DNA of 7,239 nt from NCBI GenBank assembly GCA_037440545.1, contig JBBITX010000059.1, forward strand, positions 1 through 7,239. Direction: 5' to 3'. Source of the stretch: JAVZIQ01 sp037440545 (lineage in GTDB: Archaea > Thermoproteota > Bathyarchaeia > Bathyarchaeales > Bathycorpusculaceae). A program made the position numbers and the translations under genes. Shown here piece by piece: positions 6,202-7,239 of the stretch. Within the stretch, counting starts at the first letter, position 1; the number at the start of each line of letters is the position of its first letter. The notes beneath the pieces were generated by a model. That model saw only the letters and a list, made by a program, of their open reading frames with translations, had not been told where the DNA came from and made no database searches.

Positions 6202-7239
6202 ATGGTTGAGGAAAAGAATATAGTGGAGTTTCTCAAGGCCCACGGGGGGAAGGCATCCCTAAACGATATTGCTGAAGGCCTAAACATTCCAAAGTATGGG
6301 CCTAACTCGGCTTACGCCCTTCTCCAATCCCTTAAAAATAAGGGAATTATTGAACGCAGAGGGGAGCTTTGGACATTAACCCATGAAGAAACAATGCCTC
6401 AGGAAAAGCTGGAGGGAAAGCCTGTAAAGCCCACAGTGGCGCCTGAGCCCATGCATGAAGAAGAGTATGAAAAGACTGCACCAGAAATTGAAAGTCTTAT
6501 GAAGGCTATGGCTAAGACTCTAGCAGAAGCCATGAAAACCGCTAAGGCTCCGGCTGATGAATGGGAGCTCGCCACGAAGCCTATGACTACAAAAATTGAG
6601 AAGAAAGAGGAGGAGAAACTGGGCAGCCTAGTGCTTAGGCCAGATGAAGCCATAGAAGCAAAAAAGCCATTGTTAGGCTTTGCAACTGGAACTTTTATAG
6701 ACCGCTTGTTCTTCACCCCTGAAGGAAAAAGTTTGGGAGGCGTTCCAATATGCGGCCAGTTTGCCATAACAGGCCTTCCTGGAGCTGGCAAGTCCATACT
6801 TGTGGAGGAAATAGCTGTAAGGGTTGCTGCTTCTGGAAGGAAGGTGCTTTACGTAACAGCTGAGGACACGTGGAAAAGCGCCACGCCACGTTTCGATTTG
6901 CAGTCTAGGCTGAAACAGAAGGCTGACATTTTAGGCTTAGACTGGGATGAAATACGTGAAAACTTATTCGTACTCGACACAGTTGCCTACCCTGAACTTC
7001 GCGACTGGAACACTTTCGCAGAAACCTACCGTTACGTTGCCGAAAGAGAGAATATTGAATTGGCAATTATAGACTCAGTTACAGTGCTTGAATCCTACAG
7101 AGGAGCACTTAAATACCGAGTGATGGAGTTAGCCAGATACAACCAAGTTCACGGCATAACAGCCCTCTATGTGAACCAGAGAAGCTCAGAGGTTTGGGAC
7201 AGCTACGACATGGCTGGAGGCATAGGTTTAGCCCACAAC
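6202..7239 (+). CDS. Winged-helix plus KaiC/RadA-like ATPase (3' end cut by window)
   Basis: The frame is open for 346 codons to the window edge. Residues 1-60 look like a winged helix-turn-helix: helix IVEFLKAHGG, then LNDIAEGLNI, a recognition-like helix NSAYALLQSLKNKGII and a wing ERRGELWTLT. Residues 61-150 form a Glu/Lys/Pro-rich, low-complexity linker with one likely helix (about 94-113). From about 157 a RecA-superfamily domain begins: Walker A GLPGAGKS at 191-198, a probable catalytic acid in TAEDTW (Glu221), Walker B LAIID at 287-291, and YVNQRSSEVWDSYDMAGGIG at 323-342 at the RadA/KaiC loop-2 position. It resembles the single-domain KaiC proteins of hyperthermophilic archaea (AF_0795-like, from memory) with a DNA-binding domain added. 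ATP-driven DNA binding, regulation or repair are all possible; partners and the true C-terminus are not visible. The gene has its own promoter and is divergent from the TIM-barrel gene. Confidence 0.85.
   Translation, partial: MVEEKNIVEFLKAHGGKASLNDIAEGLNIPKYGPNSAYALLQSLKNKGIIERRGELWTLTHEETMPQEKLEGKPVKPTVAPEPMHEEEYEKTAPEIESLMKAMAKTLAEAMKTAKAPADEWELATKPMTTKIEKKEEEKLGSLVLRPDEAIEAKKPLLGFATGTFIDRLFFTPEGKSLGGVPICGQFAITGLPGAGKSILVEEIAVRVAASGRKVLYVTAEDTWKSATPRFDLQSRLKQKADILGLDWDEIRENLFVLDTVAYPELRDWNTFAETYRYVAERENIELAIIDSVTVLESYRGALKYRVMELARYNQVHGITALYVNQRSSEVWDSYDMAGGIGLAHN

Noticed and set aside
6149..6223. A 24-codon + strand frame (ATG at 6149) preceded by GGAG at 6141-6144.
   Set aside because: It contains the predicted TATA box of the KaiC-like gene within its first codons, so it would not be on that transcript, and it has no recognisable protein features.
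6399..6797. A 132-residue minus-strand frame with a hydrophobic Ser/Phe-rich stretch that could look like a membrane segment.
   Set aside because: It is antisense to the Glu/Lys-rich linker and Walker A region of the KaiC-like gene: GAA/AAG codons read backwards give Phe/Ser/Leu, which explains the hydrophobic look.

Overview
The window looks like a chromosomal segment of an archaeon. The support is the archaeal-type UPF0200/UPF0201 pair, a THUMP-domain tRNA G10 methyltransferase of the archaeal Trm-G10 type, a short (291-residue) PRPP synthase, a wHTH-KaiC protein, and A/T-rich TATA-like boxes about 26 bp before the expected transcription starts in place of bacterial -35/-10 pairs. The moderate GC content and the gene mix suggest a TACK-type lineage such as Bathyarchaeia; this is a guess from style, not a placement.

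Layout: (1) 34-989, two overlapping + strand genes, a UPF0200 P-loop NTPase and a UPF0201 RNA-binding-fold protein. (2) 990-1142, a gap with a TATA-like promoter. (3) 1143-5273, a compact four-gene + strand operon: class II HMG-CoA reductase (mvaA), PRPP synthase (prs), tRNA (guanine-10-N2)-dimethyltransferase (trmG10) and RNase Z (rnz), separated by 12, 1 and 2 bases. (4) 5277-6056 on the - strand, a TIM-barrel protein of the sugar phosphate isomerase / endonuclease IV superfamily, meeting rnz tail to tail with only 3 bases between the stop codons. (5) 6057-6201, a divergent promoter region. (6) 6202 to the window edge, the 5' part of a gene for a protein with an N-terminal winged helix, a long charged linker and a KaiC/RadA-type ATPase domain.

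How the genes fit together: the operon joins the committed step of mevalonate (membrane isoprenoid) synthesis to PRPP supply for nucleotides and to two tRNA maturation steps (G10 methylation and 3'-end cleavage). It reads as a housekeeping, growth-linked unit. The UPF0200/UPF0201 pair is probably also housekeeping and RNA-related, but its function is not established. The less conventional part is the right end, where a possible nine-ligand metal TIM barrel is divergently arranged with a DNA-binding-domain/RecA-fold ATPase. I see no mobile element, CRISPR array, rRNA or tRNA gene. I do not see a clear new system; the best leads are the wHTH-KaiC fusion, the nine-ligand TIM barrel, and the bacterial-type HMG-CoA reductase embedded in an archaeal operon.
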